Positions 33,595 to 45,770 of a DNA stretch of 64,000 nt are shown here, one piece after another. Numbering within the stretch: the stretch's first letter is position 1; every line of letters begins with the position of its first letter. The notes beneath the pieces were generated by a model. That model was not told where the DNA came from and made no database searches. It was given only the letters and a program-made list of their open reading frames with translations. Origin of the DNA: Planctomycetota bacterium (GTDB lineage: Bacteria; Planctomycetota; UBA11346); NCBI GenBank assembly GCA_013816485.1, contig JACDEI010000011.1, forward strand, positions 51,141 through 115,140, written 5' to 3'. The position numbers were made by a program, and so were the translations under genes.

Positions 33595-34521
33595 ATGGCG
33601 CTGGTGCTCGAATCCGCCCTGCGTCTGCAACCCGAGACCGTGCGGCGTTTTCTCGATGCGGCGGTGGTGAACGATCAGCCAAGTACCGACACCCTGGTCG
33701 CCGCCGGAGTGCCCCATTACGAAGCGACGCTCTACTGTCGTCGGCTACACGCCGCGGGCGAGCTGATCGACGGCACTTGGAACGGCGATGCCCGCACCGG
33801 GTATCGTCGCCTGCTGACGCCAGTGGAACCGGCACGCAAACTCGACCGCCTGCACGAACACGACCGCCCGCGTGAAAAAGCCCTGCACAGTGGCATCCAG
33901 TCGCTGAGCGACACCGAACTGCTGGCGCTGCTGCTCCGCACCGGCGGCGATGAAGGCGTGCTGGAATTCGCCGACCGCCTGCTGCTCGAACACGACGGAC
34001 TGCTCGGTCTATCGCGGCGCGAGATCGACACGCTGCTCGAATCACGCGGCATCGGCCCGGCCAAGGCAACCGAACTGGCGGCGGCGTTCGAACTCGCCAA
34101 CCGCGTCGCGTCGGCGGCCCGTCGGCGTGAACGCCCAAAGCTGACCTCGCCGGAACTCGCAGTCGAACACCTGCGCGAACTGGTGCTGCTCGACCACGAA
34201 TGTTTCTGGTGCCTGCCGCTCGACCCACGCAGCGGCCTGATCGGCGAACCGCGGCAGATCTCGCAGGGCGATGTCGACGGCACCGATGCCGGCCCACGCG
34301 CGTTTTTCCGCGCGGCGCTGACCGCCGGTGCCACGTCGTGCATCGCGGTACACAACCATCCCACCGGCGACCCGTCAGCGTCCCCCGCGGATCTCGCCGT
34401 CACGGTTCGTCTGGTCGCCGCCGGCCGTACGCTCGACGTGCGGTTGGTCGATCACCTCATCATCGGTGATCAGGGACGGTTCTGCAGCATCCGGCGGAAT
34501 CATCCGGAGTGCTTCCGGTGA
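33595..34521 (+). CDS. radC: RadC family JAB-domain protein
   Basis: This 308-residue protein has a RadC core of about 225 residues with the helix-hairpin-helix (GIGPAKATELAAAFELANRV, about 152-171) and JAB/MPN metalloprotease-like domain. The metal-binding motif is AVHNHPTGDPSASPAD (about 257-272), with LVDHLIIGD downstream. An N-terminal extension of roughly 80 residues, not seen in standard RadC, resembles a winged-helix (RRFLDAAVVNDQPSTDTLVAAGVPHYE). RadC is named after a DNA-repair phenotype later withdrawn, and its biochemical function is still unclear; many copies are linked to mobile DNA. It follows the membrane protein gene by ten bases. Confidence 0.9.
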   Translation: MALVLESALRLQPETVRRFLDAAVVNDQPSTDTLVAAGVPHYEATLYCRRLHAAGELIDGTWNGDARTGYRRLLTPVEPARKLDRLHEHDRPREKALHSGIQSLSDTELLALLLRTGGDEGVLEFADRLLLEHDGLLGLSRREIDTLLESRGIGPAKATELAAAFELANRVASAARRRERPKLTSPELAVEHLRELVLLDHECFWCLPLDPRSGLIGEPRQISQGDVDGTDAGPRAFFRAALTAGATSCIAVHNHPTGDPSASPADLAVTVRLVAAGRTLDVRLVDHLIIGDQGRFCSIRRNHPECFR

Positions 34522-34857
34522 CCACCGCTGGCCACGTTGCTCCCAGTAAAGGTCCGCTGTGATGATACTACTCGCGGTAGCGTCGGTGGTTGGCCGAAAC
34601 TTCAGTCACCGGTTGGCAGTCCGGTCGGCGGAGAAGAAATCCACCGCGACCGCCGGCGCACCACTGACCGTCGGTGTGACCATCGCGCCAGCATCCGACT
34701 CGCAGGCGATCACCGGCGTGCAGGTGTTACTCGCCTCAACGACTACGCCGAACCGGCCTCGACCACATCGGCCGTCTGCATCTGCGAGGCCGCCATCATG
34801 AGGTGGGCAGCACTTGTGGGTGCCCGGGGAGTAATCTCAGCAGAGAGGAACGTCCGC
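34522..34857. other. 336-bp gap without an identifiable gene
   Basis: Between the RadC stop and the TssM stop there are only short open frames with no ribosome site and no recognisable product; the longest (34559-34801) reads like a scrambled beta-domain with composition unlike neighbours. The region is convergent with TssM. Because the 5' part of tssM is also missing, it may be debris of a rearranged secretion-related locus. No hairpin of the word type is seen. Confidence 0.4.
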
Positions 34858-37800
34858 TTACCGACCCGCATCGAGCCGCACGATGCGGCGTGGCAGCACT
34901 AGACCCGACAGCAGGTTGCCGTTCACTGCCGTTGCCATGTTGCCGGCGTCGAGCACTAGGGTGGCTTTGATGTTCTGGGTCTTGCCGGCGATCAGGGCCT
35001 CGTGTTCCCAGGTGCAGACCAGATCGCCACCGGTGCCGCTTTTCGGCTGACCGGCCCGCAACAAGCGGAGGAAGCCCCATTCGCCGGTGTCTTCGCGGTG
35101 TTTCCATTCCCCGCCGACGGCCTGGAGTGAGATGCGTGCGCCGTACGGGCCGCCGTGGGTGAGCTCGACCAGGTAGCGTGCATCCGGGCGTTCATAAAGG
35201 GTATTGGTGGTGGCACCGAACTGCACCCGCAGGTCACGTACATGTTCACGCTGCTGCATGCGGTAGCCGAAACGCAGGTGCAGGGTGGGCGACGATCCGA
35301 CAAAGAACAACGCACGCAGGTCTTGCGCGTTGCGCAGGACACGTGGGTAGTCGTCACTGAGTGTCACCGCCGGACGGCCGAGCACGGTGATGTCGCGCAT
35401 GGTTTCGAGCTGCGCCAGGACCGTCCACAGCGTGCCGTTGGGATTGAAGAACGCCGCAAACTCGACCAGCGGAACCTCATCGGCGGCGTCGCCCGCAAAG
35501 GGGAAACGTTTGGCCAGATGGGCATCGAAGGGCTGGAAGACCTGTTCCGACCACACGCGGTCGAGTTCATCGACGTGGCTGCGATCGAGGTCGGCGACCA
35601 GGCTGCGCAACAGTCCGTCGAAGCCGGCCTGGATCGCCGTACGGGTTGCCGGTGGTTCAACCTGGGCGATCAATTCACCGATACGGGCCGACACGGCATT
35701 GAAGCGGCCGATCAGCGTCCGCAGGCGCTCGACGTCGGTGCTGCGTTTGGCGAACGCCATCGCCTGCTGGTAGTCGATGACATCACTCCGCAGCGAGCTG
35801 ATGGTCTGCAGGCAGGGCCGCACCCACGTGCTGTCGGTCGCGCCACGCGTGGTGGTGTCGGCGACGTTCAAGCGCAGGTGGGTGAGCGCGCCGGCGATGA
35901 AACGTGGCACCGGAGAATCTTCACCACACAGGCGATCGATCTGGCCGGCGGTGTCGCGGAAGTCGCGCACCTGGGCGGCACGCATGCTGGCGACGACGGC
36001 CAGCCAGCGACGTTGGTGGTCGTCGACGAAGCGCTGACGCAATCGGCTGATGACCGTGGCGCGGTCATGTGGCAAGGCGAGTTTTGCCAGTGCGACCACC
36101 AGATCGCCGGCCCGTTTGTCGATGGCGCGTGCCACGGCGCCATCCCAGGCCTCCTGACTGTAGAGCAGACTGACATTGGTGGCCGCTCCCAGGGCGCTGT
36201 ACTGCGGTTCGCTCAGCAGCGTGGCTGGTGCGACCACGCCGAATTGTGGCGTGAGGCGCTGGATCAGCTCGCCATAGGCCTGATCGACGAGCAAGCGGTC
36301 GCCGATTTCCTGATGCAAGGCGTCGACCAATGGCCGATCGATGTCGATACGCAGCAGACCGGCAGGCAGCAAGGTGGTAATGCACAGGTCGAGCTGTTGA
36401 CGTGCGAGCGCCTCGATGCGGAACTCGCAGGTACCGCCACCCACCGGATCGACTCCCCGGAACCAGCGCCGTTCATCGAGCAGGGTCCGGGTGATCAACG
36501 CGGGGTGTGCGTCGAGCATGCCGCCGAGCATCTGGTAGGCGCGCAACAAGTCGGCATCGCCGTGTCCGCCCACCGGCGCAGGCGTCGAGCCATGTCGCAA
36601 GGAAGCGAGCTCGGCGCGCATCGCCTGAAGACAGGCGTCCAGCAGGAGCGGCCGCAACGCGCGCACATACTGTTCGCTGGCCGCTTCACCGGCCTTGCCC
36701 AGTCCTGAACCGTGGTGTGCCAGCGCCGCGCCGAGCGCCGTACCGAGTTGGTCGATCGCCAGCAGGTGAGTGGTCGTATCGCTGGGACTGCTGCGCTGGT
36801 TTTCACGCAGTGCCGCCTGTGGTTGGCACAGTCCGTCGATCAGGTTGAGGCCGCGCCAAGTCGTCCAGACGTTCAAGGCGACGAGTGCTGCGACGACCAG
36901 GGGGATGACCACCAGGCACGCCGTCCGCATCTGACGCCAATGCCGGTGTGCTGCCGCAGTCATGGACGCGAGCGAGGCATCCACCTTCACCACGCGGGCG
37001 AACAGCTCATGCACGAACGATACGAGCGGGCGATCCACCGCTGGGACCGCTGCGGGAGTCGCTGGCGGCGCTTGACGCACCGTCCCTGGTGCGGCAGCCG
37101 CGGACACCGCGAAGAATAGACTCTTGGGCAGCGCTGCGTCGGCGTCATCGCTAGTCACAGGTGCTGGCGGACGTTGCGGTGGCGGCAGGATGCTGGTCAG
37201 GCACACGCTGCGCAGGGTCGGTTGCCCATCCTGGGATGGGCGTGCAGCGATCGCCAGGTAATCGGTGAGGTACGGTAGCGCGGCACGCAATTGCGCGGGG
37301 AACTGTATCAGCTTGCGTTGTGCGGGCTCCACGTTGCTGGCACCAAGTGCCAGCAGGCGGCGGTCGCGTAGGCGGTCCAGCAGACGTTCATATTCGACCG
37401 TGACGCCGTGGACCGGATCACGCTCGGGTGGCCACGGCATGGTCAGGCCGAGCACCTGCTCACGCACGTTGGCATCGCTGGCGGCGAAGAATTCCTTGAA
37501 GCCGCCGAGTAGGTCGGCCTTGCTGATCACCACGTAGGTCGGCACCACCGTGCCGGTGAGATTGGTCATCACCTGCAGACGATCACGCGTCAGCGTCGCG
37601 TCGGCGGCGTTCTCGGTCGGCGTGCGGCGGAACTGTTCCGCCAGGGGTTTGACGATGAACACGCCGCGCAGTGCCAGGTACCGGCGTTCGCGGTTGATCA
37701 GCCACAGCAGGGTGCGCCAGTCGTGTTGCGCATCGCCGTCACTCAGCAGACGTCCGGCGACTTCGATGAAGACAGCGCCTTCCCCCAGCCAGAGGGTGAA

Positions 37801-38001
37801 GGCATTGCTCTCCGCCTTGGCCGTGGCGTCGGTGGTGATGATCGGATCAAGACCCAGTCCGGCATTGGTGAGCAGGGTGGTCTTGCCGGCACCGGCGGGT
37901 CCGATCACCAGGTACCAAGGCAACGAGGTGGACCGCCGATGAGCAGGTGACGCCCGTATCACCGCCATCGCGGCCTGCCATTGCTGGCCGAGCCGCTCCA
38001 C
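34858..38001 (-). CDS. TssM/IcmF-like type VI secretion membrane ATPase-like protein, N-terminally clipped
   Basis: This 1047-residue protein starts with GTG at 38001, and an in-frame TAG lies 15 bases upstream, so nothing longer is possible. The IcmF ATPase-like domain is recognised by LPWYLVIGPAGAGKTTLLTN (Walker A, residues 34-41), LGEGAVFIEVAGRLLSDGD and TYVVISKADLLGGFKEFF. A membrane helix (ACLVVIPLVVAALVALNVW, 361-379) leads into a periplasmic part of about 670 residues with the DUF1215-like and TssM C-terminal domains. In typical TssM about 60-100 residues with two transmembrane helices precede the ATPase domain; these are missing. The other core type VI genes are not in the window, so this looks like an orphan or relic. 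The 5' end overlaps the SUMF1 gene on the opposite strand by 55 bp. Confidence 0.85.
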   Translation of the reverse strand: MERLGQQWQAAMAVIRASPAHRRSTSLPWYLVIGPAGAGKTTLLTNAGLGLDPIITTDATAKAESNAFTLWLGEGAVFIEVAGRLLSDGDAQHDWRTLLWLINRERRYLALRGVFIVKPLAEQFRRTPTENAADATLTRDRLQVMTNLTGTVVPTYVVISKADLLGGFKEFFAASDANVREQVLGLTMPWPPERDPVHGVTVEYERLLDRLRDRRLLALGASNVEPAQRKLIQFPAQLRAALPYLTDYLAIAARPSQDGQPTLRSVCLTSILPPPQRPPAPVTSDDADAALPKSLFFAVSAAAAPGTVRQAPPATPAAVPAVDRPLVSFVHELFARVVKVDASLASMTAAAHRHWRQMRTACLVVIPLVVAALVALNVWTTWRGLNLIDGLCQPQAALRENQRSSPSDTTTHLLAIDQLGTALGAALAHHGSGLGKAGEAASEQYVRALRPLLLDACLQAMRAELASLRHGSTPAPVGGHGDADLLRAYQMLGGMLDAHPALITRTLLDERRWFRGVDPVGGGTCEFRIEALARQQLDLCITTLLPAGLLRIDIDRPLVDALHQEIGDRLLVDQAYGELIQRLTPQFGVVAPATLLSEPQYSALGAATNVSLLYSQEAWDGAVARAIDKRAGDLVVALAKLALPHDRATVISRLRQRFVDDHQRRWLAVVASMRAAQVRDFRDTAGQIDRLCGEDSPVPRFIAGALTHLRLNVADTTTRGATDSTWVRPCLQTISSLRSDVIDYQQAMAFAKRSTDVERLRTLIGRFNAVSARIGELIAQVEPPATRTAIQAGFDGLLRSLVADLDRSHVDELDRVWSEQVFQPFDAHLAKRFPFAGDAADEVPLVEFAAFFNPNGTLWTVLAQLETMRDITVLGRPAVTLSDDYPRVLRNAQDLRALFFVGSSPTLHLRFGYRMQQREHVRDLRVQFGATTNTLYERPDARYLVELTHGGPYGARISLQAVGGEWKHREDTGEWGFLRLLRAGQPKSGTGGDLVCTWEHEALIAGKTQNIKATLVLDAGNMATAVNGNLLSGLVLPRRIVRLDAGR

Positions 38002-38768
38002 TCGCCTGGGCGACTACCTATACGGTCGATGCCCGCGGCCCACGCGCGGTCTGGCATGTGGTCGCTGCTGATGGCAGTGAAGTTCAGGTGCCGTTCCGCT
38101 ACATCCCGGCGGGTTCCGCGGATATCGGCAGCGATCTGGATGAGACTGGTCGCGAGAGCGATGAACAGCGGTTCCGCCTCCATCTGAGCCGCGGTCGTTG
38201 GATGGCTGAGAGCGAGACCACCCAGCTCGTGTGGGCGGCGGTGATCGGCACCTGGCCGGCGACCGACCGCGATCCACAACGACCGGTGGAGCACGTGTCG
38301 TGGAACGACGTGCAGGAGTTCCTGACGCGCGCGCGCGCGTTGGCTGCGAACGTGCCGCTGCGTTTGCCGAGCGAGGCGGAATGGGAATACGCCTGTCGTG
38401 CCGGTGGCGCGGATCCGGCCTTTGCGTCGGGTGATCCGGCGACACTCGATCGCCAAGCGTGGTATCGTTCCACCAGTGGTGATCGTAGCCAGCAGGTTGG
38501 TCGTCGTGCCGCCAATGCCCTCGGCCTGTACGACCTGCTCGGCAACGTCTGGGAATGGTGCGAGGATCGTTATGGAACCTACCCGCTGGGCGAAGCCACC
38601 GATCCGCTTGGCACCGAACGTGACACCCGCGTCGCTCGTGGTGGCGGCTGGGGTGACCGCGCACCGCTGGTGCGCGCCGCCAATCGAGTTGCTCTCGATC
38701 CGACAGTGCGCAGCGCTAGCCTGGGTTTCCGCTTGGTGATCGATGCCGAGGAAACGGTAGCACCCTAA
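37947..38768 (+). CDS. SUMF1/FGE-sulfatase-domain protein
   Basis: About 273 residues with a formylglycine-generating-enzyme-like fold (PF03781). Landmarks are YIPAGSADIGSDLDETGRESDEQ, ESETTQLVWAAVIG, VEHVSWNDVQEFLTRARALA, LRLPSEAEWEYACRAGG, LYDLLGNVWEWCEDRYGTY and RVARGGGWGDRAPLVRAANR. The N-terminal 40 residues begin abruptly and look like the middle of a protein. The GTG start (37947) has no clear ribosome site and lies in the TssM gene on the other strand. SUMF1 domains occur in type VI-associated proteins as well as in FGE, and a second SUMF1 gene is at 51.6 kb. The cysteines needed for copper binding in FGE are not evident, so a non-catalytic binding role is likelier. Confidence 0.8.
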   Translation: MTPVSPPSRPAIAGRAAPLAWATTYTVDARGPRAVWHVVAADGSEVQVPFRYIPAGSADIGSDLDETGRESDEQRFRLHLSRGRWMAESETTQLVWAAVIGTWPATDRDPQRPVEHVSWNDVQEFLTRARALAANVPLRLPSEAEWEYACRAGGADPAFASGDPATLDRQAWYRSTSGDRSQQVGRRAANALGLYDLLGNVWEWCEDRYGTYPLGEATDPLGTERDTRVARGGGWGDRAPLVRAANRVALDPTVRSASLGFRLVIDAEETVAP

Positions 38769-38780
38769 CGGGGCCCCGCC

Positions 38781-38802
38781 CAATGGCGTAAAGCTCTAAA
38801 GG
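38781..38802. repeat. Solo CAATGG border upstream of carB
   Basis: The sequence caatggcgtaaagctctaaa matches the left border of MITE-like elements 1 and 2, preceded by a gc-rich stretch. No opposing border follows in the 225 bp before carB, so this is a half element or a remnant. The intervening leader holds a possible agcgccag/agcgctgg stem (about 38833-38873). Confidence 0.6.
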
Positions 38803-39027
38803 ACTCCAGCGGCGCGCGCATCAGGGAACGGCACCAGCGCCAGATGGTCAGCGGTGTGCGGCAGAAGCGCTGGCTGGTTGTGGCCCCTTGCCAACTGGCC
38901 GACCGACCTAGCCTCGCGCGAGTTTTTGCCTCACCGGCGGTGCCGGGGCTGCGGAGCGGATCCGTGGACTCCTGGGCGTAGCTGGCGGGCCCCGATGCAA
39001 GTCGTGGAAACTAAAGGGACTTACATC

Positions 39028-42318
<3,291 letters not shown>

Positions 42319-42327
42319 TCACGATGG

Positions 42328-42474
42328 GTGCGAAGTGCGAGGTGCGAGGTGCGAGGTGCCATCGAGTATCGTACGCCAGGCGTATCACCGACGGACCTCG
42401 CCATCCTGACGACGCGGTGATCTTGGTTGGCGTGGCCAAGAACCACCTCGCACCTCGCACCTTGCACCTCGCAC
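42328..42474. repeat. Word-array palindrome (gaggtgc)
   Basis: The left arm (42328-42358, four copies of gtgcgag-type words) and the right arm (42444-42474, cacctcg words) pair over 31 nt with two mismatches around an 85-nt loop. The array begins ten bases after the carB stop, so it would be part of the carB transcript's 3' end. Its right arm ends 25 bases before the start of the small membrane protein gene. Confidence 0.85.
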
Positions 42475-42499
42475 CTGCGAGCGTCAGCGAGCACCATCC

Positions 42500-42727
42500 A
42501 TGAACGGCCTCGGCTTCGTCCTGATGATCCTCGCGCCGCCGATCCTCGGCCTGGTGTTCGGCCTGATCCAATTGCTGGTCTACGTCGTGCTAGCCAAGGC
42601 CGGACGCATCACGGCGGAACAGATCCCATTTTTTCCCATCCTGTGGCTGCGGGGCATGCTCGTCGTGGTGGTGCTCGGCGTGCTCCTGGCGGTGCTCCAG
42701 CACCTCGACACGGCCGGTGCGGTCTGA
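42500..42727 (+). CDS. Small membrane protein, two helices
   Basis: A 75-residue protein made mostly of hydrophobic sequence: helix 1 (FVLMILAPPILGLVFGLIQLLVYVVLA, 6-32) and helix 2 (LWLRGMLVVVVLGVLLAVLQHL, 49-70), joined by a short polar loop. It begins 25 bases after the word palindrome and no good ribosome site precedes the ATG, but the codon use and membrane pattern look real. No family assigned. Its stop is separated by 149 bp from the next gene. Confidence 0.55.
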   Translation: MNGLGFVLMILAPPILGLVFGLIQLLVYVVLAKAGRITAEQIPFFPILWLRGMLVVVVLGVLLAVLQHLDTAGAV

Positions 42728-42876
42728 CTCGGCACAGAGAGCTGCCAGCCATTTTCCTGGGCACTGTCAGCAACACTCTCCGGCCGACCGGATTACCGTC
42801 TGGTGCCCAGCGGTCGGGGCCATAGGGTTCCGCCCGCCTCGCAAGAGGATTCACACCCACCAGAAAGGGATTTCCC

Positions 42877-43230
42877 ATGCGTAACCTCACCATCATCTCC
42901 GCTGCCTTCGTCGCGGTCCTCGGCCTGTCCGGCTGCGGCGACAAGCCCACCGAAGCCCCGAAGCCGGTCGCTCCCCAGGTCGACGTGAAGCCCGCTGACG
43001 CCGCCCCGGCCACCACGACGACCACCACGACGACCACCACGACGGCCCCGGCCGCCACCACGACGGCCCCGGTCGCCGCTGATGCTCAGGCTGCCGCGGA
43101 TGCTGCCGCCAAAGCCACTGCTGACGCTGCAGCCACTGCTGATGCTGCTGCCAAGGCTGCTGCTGACGCTGCCGCCAAGGCTGCCGCTGCCGCTGCCGCT
43201 GCCGCTGCGGTTCCTGCCGACCCCAAGTGA
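42877..43230 (+). CDS. Alanine-rich lipoprotein
   Basis: A 117-residue protein with a lipoprotein signal: lipobox LSGC at residues 17-20 (Cys20 is the lipidated residue) after a hydrophobic stretch. A Pro/Thr-rich segment (TTTTTTTTTTTAPAATTT) is followed by about 55 residues of Ala repeats (AAADAAAK-type), a long helix or rod. Start ATG follows an aaagggat ribosome site. It has few family-specific features; it may be a cell-wall-spanning or structural lipoprotein such as a Lpp-like rod. It is followed by a strong intrinsic terminator. Confidence 0.85.
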   Translation: MRNLTIISAAFVAVLGLSGCGDKPTEAPKPVAPQVDVKPADAAPATTTTTTTTTTTAPAATTTAPVAADAQAAADAAAKATADAAATADAAAKAAADAAAKAAAAAAAAAAVPADPK

Positions 43231-43264
43231 TGGCCATCGCCGACGCCTGACGTCAGCAAACGAC

Positions 43265-43299
43265 ACGGCCCGCCACGCATGTGGCGGGCCGTTCTTTTT
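43265..43299 (+). terminator. Intrinsic terminator of the lipoprotein gene
   Basis: A 12-bp perfect stem (acggcccgccac / gtggcgggccgt) with a 4-nt loop is followed by tctttttaac. It lies 34 bp downstream of the lipoprotein stop. The sialate esterase gene converges on it, so some readthrough protection in the other direction is likely too. Confidence 0.9.
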
Positions 43300-43319
43300 A
43301 ACGCTTCGGGCGAACGTGC

Positions 43320-45251
43320 TTATTTCGGCGCGTCGGTCCGGAATGGCGACGCCGGCAAACCGTCTTTGTTGAACAGCGTCGCCGGCGGGTTGTTGGCCCA
43401 GCCGTAACGCACTGCGGTCGGCTGCTCGATGCCGGCACCGGTGACGATGACGTTGGCGCCATCGATCCGTGCTTCGCCGTGAACGAACTTGCCGTCCGCA
43501 CCGGCGATGGCGAAACCAGCGAGCTTGTCGCCGCGTTGCTCCAGGCCGCCGCCGACGTGGTCGAACACCAGACGCACGGTATTGCCTTCGATCTTCATCT
43601 CTTTGTAAAGCGGGCCCTGGTGGACGAGCTGCTTGCCATAGGTCTTGGCCAGGGCTTCGAGCGCCAGGCGCTTGCCCACGTCCTGCTTGTTGCGCGGGTG
43701 GATGTCCTTGGCGTCACCGATGTCGATGGTCACCGCGATGCCGCAGTTCGGCACGTTCATCGCCGTCCACAGTTGTGCTTCACGTAGTTCGGCCCAGCCG
43801 GACTGCACCGGATCGTTGGTCGGCTCCATGAAGTTGGCGAGCTGGACGATGTAGAACGGGAAGTCGCCGACGCCGAAACGTTGGCGCCAGTCCTTGATCA
43901 TGGTCGGCAGCAGGCGGCGGTATTGATCCGCGCGGCCGGCGTTCGATTCGCCCTGGTACCAGATGGCACCCTTGATCGCGAAGGGTTCCAGGCAACTGAT
44001 CATGCCGTTCGACAGCACGGTCACCGCGTTGGGATTGTTGTCGATGCGGCTGGGTGGCTGGGTGACCTCGCTGAAGGGCTTGGTCATGTTCCAGCGCCAT
44101 TCACCAGCGAGGGCGATGGGATCGCCGCCGGCGCGTTCCAGCTGCAACTGCTCCGGACGACCGTGGAAGCCGCCGCCGCCGCCGGTGTCGAGCACGCGCA
44201 CGGCGATGGTGTTGCGTCCGGTCTTGAGCAGTTTCTTCGGCACCTTGTAGACACGGTCGTGGTTCCAGTCGTTCATCTCGCCGACCTTGGAACCGTTGAC
44301 CCAGGTGGTGTCGCGATCGTCGATCGCACCAAGATGCAGTTTCACGTCCTTGCCCGTCCAGTTTTCCGGCAACTCGAAGTCGCGACGGAACCACACGATG
44401 CCATCGAAGTTGGGCAGGCCCTGGCCTTCCCAGTGTCCCGGCAGGTTCATGCTCTTCCAGTCGTTCACTTCGACGTTCGGATCGGCAAAGCCCAGACCAG
44501 CGAGGCTGCCGGGATCGTTCTTCTTCCACCACTCGGCCATGATCTGTTCGAAATCATCCTGGCCATTTTTGGCCGTGCGTTCGAAGTCCTCGACCGCGCC
44601 TTTGAAGTCGTCCATGGTCTTGAGCGCACCAGCGCTGGTCCAGGCCTCGGCGACGGTGCCGCCCCAGTTGCTGTTGATCAGGCCGATGGGGATGCCGGTC
44701 TGTTCATGGAGCAGGCGGCCGAAGAAATAGCCGACCGCGCTGAAGCCGGGCACGCTCTCAGGCGAGCAGACCTTCCAGTCGGCACTCACCAACGACTGTG
44801 GCTCGGTGCTGATGCGCTTGGGCACATAAAACAAACGGATCTTCGGATGATTGGCCTTGGCGATCTCTTCGTGCGAATTGTTGGAGCTGTGGACGCCCCA
44901 CTCCATATTCGACTGGCCGGAGCAGATCCACACGTCGCCCACCAGCACATCGCCGATCTTCTGTTCCTTCGGACCGCTGATCACCAGTTCATGTGGTCCG
45001 CCGGCGGCGAAGGGTCCGAGCTTCACCTGCCAGCGACCATCCGCACCGGCGGTGGCCTTGGCGCTCTTGCCGGCCATCGCCACCGTCACTTCCTTGCCCG
45101 GTTCACACCAGCCCCACACCGGTGCCTCAAGGTCGCGCGGGAAGACCATGTGGTCATTGAACAGCTGATGGACGTAGGGGCGTTCCTCGCCGGCCACGAC
45201 CCAGGCAGAAGCAGAGAGGACGACCAACATGAGCAGACGGACAGCAGACAT
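43320..45251 (-). CDS. Sialate O-acetylesterase family protein
   Basis: About 643 residues from MSAVRLLMLVVLSASAWVVAGEE (signal peptide), with a ggag ribosome site at the correct distance; the upstream open stretch is out of register with any signal. The SGNH-type acetylesterase block is DVWICSGQSNMEWGVHSS (nucleophile Ser in SGQSNM, about residue 112) with GINSNWGG-like IPIGLINSNWGGTVAEAW, then a beta sandwich insertion (about 260-420) and MISCLEPFAIKGAIWYQGESNAGRADQY, and FYIVQLANFMEP with the final His/Asp region (DIGDAKDIHPRNKQDVG). It should remove acetyl groups from sialic acids or other carbohydrates outside the cytoplasm. It follows the RidA gene by 100 bp and is probably cotranscribed. 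Confidence 0.9.
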   Translation of the reverse strand: MSAVRLLMLVVLSASAWVVAGEERPYVHQLFNDHMVFPRDLEAPVWGWCEPGKEVTVAMAGKSAKATAGADGRWQVKLGPFAAGGPHELVISGPKEQKIGDVLVGDVWICSGQSNMEWGVHSSNNSHEEIAKANHPKIRLFYVPKRISTEPQSLVSADWKVCSPESVPGFSAVGYFFGRLLHEQTGIPIGLINSNWGGTVAEAWTSAGALKTMDDFKGAVEDFERTAKNGQDDFEQIMAEWWKKNDPGSLAGLGFADPNVEVNDWKSMNLPGHWEGQGLPNFDGIVWFRRDFELPENWTGKDVKLHLGAIDDRDTTWVNGSKVGEMNDWNHDRVYKVPKKLLKTGRNTIAVRVLDTGGGGGFHGRPEQLQLERAGGDPIALAGEWRWNMTKPFSEVTQPPSRIDNNPNAVTVLSNGMISCLEPFAIKGAIWYQGESNAGRADQYRRLLPTMIKDWRQRFGVGDFPFYIVQLANFMEPTNDPVQSGWAELREAQLWTAMNVPNCGIAVTIDIGDAKDIHPRNKQDVGKRLALEALAKTYGKQLVHQGPLYKEMKIEGNTVRLVFDHVGGGLEQRGDKLAGFAIAGADGKFVHGEARIDGANVIVTGAGIEQPTAVRYGWANNPPATLFNKDGLPASPFRTDAPK

Positions 45252-45350
45252 GGAGCACTCCAAATGGCGCGGCGGCAATCTCACGTGGTACCAGAGGTGA
45301 GGAAGGGTGTTGAGGCGACGGCGGCGGCCGGTGGATGGTGGACACATCAC

Positions 45351-45725
45351 TTACAGTGCGACCACCGCATCGATCTCCACTCGGCCACCCTTGGGCAGGG
45401 CAGCGACCTGGACGGTGGCGCGGGCCGGATAAGGGGCCTCGAAGAATTCGGCATAGACCGCGTTCACCGCTTGGAAGTCAGCCAGATCGACCAGGTAGAT
45501 GGTCAGGCGCAGGGCCTTGCCCAGGCTGGTGCCGGCTTCACTGCAGATGGCTTCAAGATTGTGCAGCGCCTGTCGCGCCTGCTTGGCGGTGTCGTCGGCA
45601 ACGAATTCACCGGTCGCACCGATGCCGAGCTGGCCGGAACACCACAGCAATCCGCTGTGTTTGACCGCCTGGGAGTAGGGACCGATGGCCGTCGGCGCAT
45701 CGCTGGTGGTGACCGTTACGCGCAT
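45351..45725 (-). CDS. ridA: RidA family reactive enamine/imine deaminase
   Basis: This 124-residue protein has the RidA (YjgF/YER057c/UK114) pattern: TSDAPTAIGPYSQAVKHSG near the N-terminus, then GQLGIGATGEFV, and the C-terminal signature PARATVQVAALPKGGRVEIDAVV with the arginine used to hold the carboxylate of the imine. It is a cytoplasmic homotrimer that hydrolyses 2-aminoacrylate-type intermediates formed by PLP enzymes such as threonine dehydratase. It precedes the sialate esterase gene on the same strand. The upstream 210 bp contains the cag-word palindrome. Confidence 0.93.
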   Translation of the reverse strand: MRVTVTTSDAPTAIGPYSQAVKHSGLLWCSGQLGIGATGEFVADDTAKQARQALHNLEAICSEAGTSLGKALRLTIYLVDLADFQAVNAVYAEFFEAPYPARATVQVAALPKGGRVEIDAVVAL

Positions 45726-45770
45726 GGGCCGGCATCGTGGCGTACGGGAGGAGGGGGCAAGAAGAGGGGC

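Noticed and set aside
34858..38768. Complete type VI secretion locus
   Set aside because: Only TssM and a SUMF1 protein are present; none of tssB, tssC, hcp, vgrG, tssK, tssL or clpV was found in the window.
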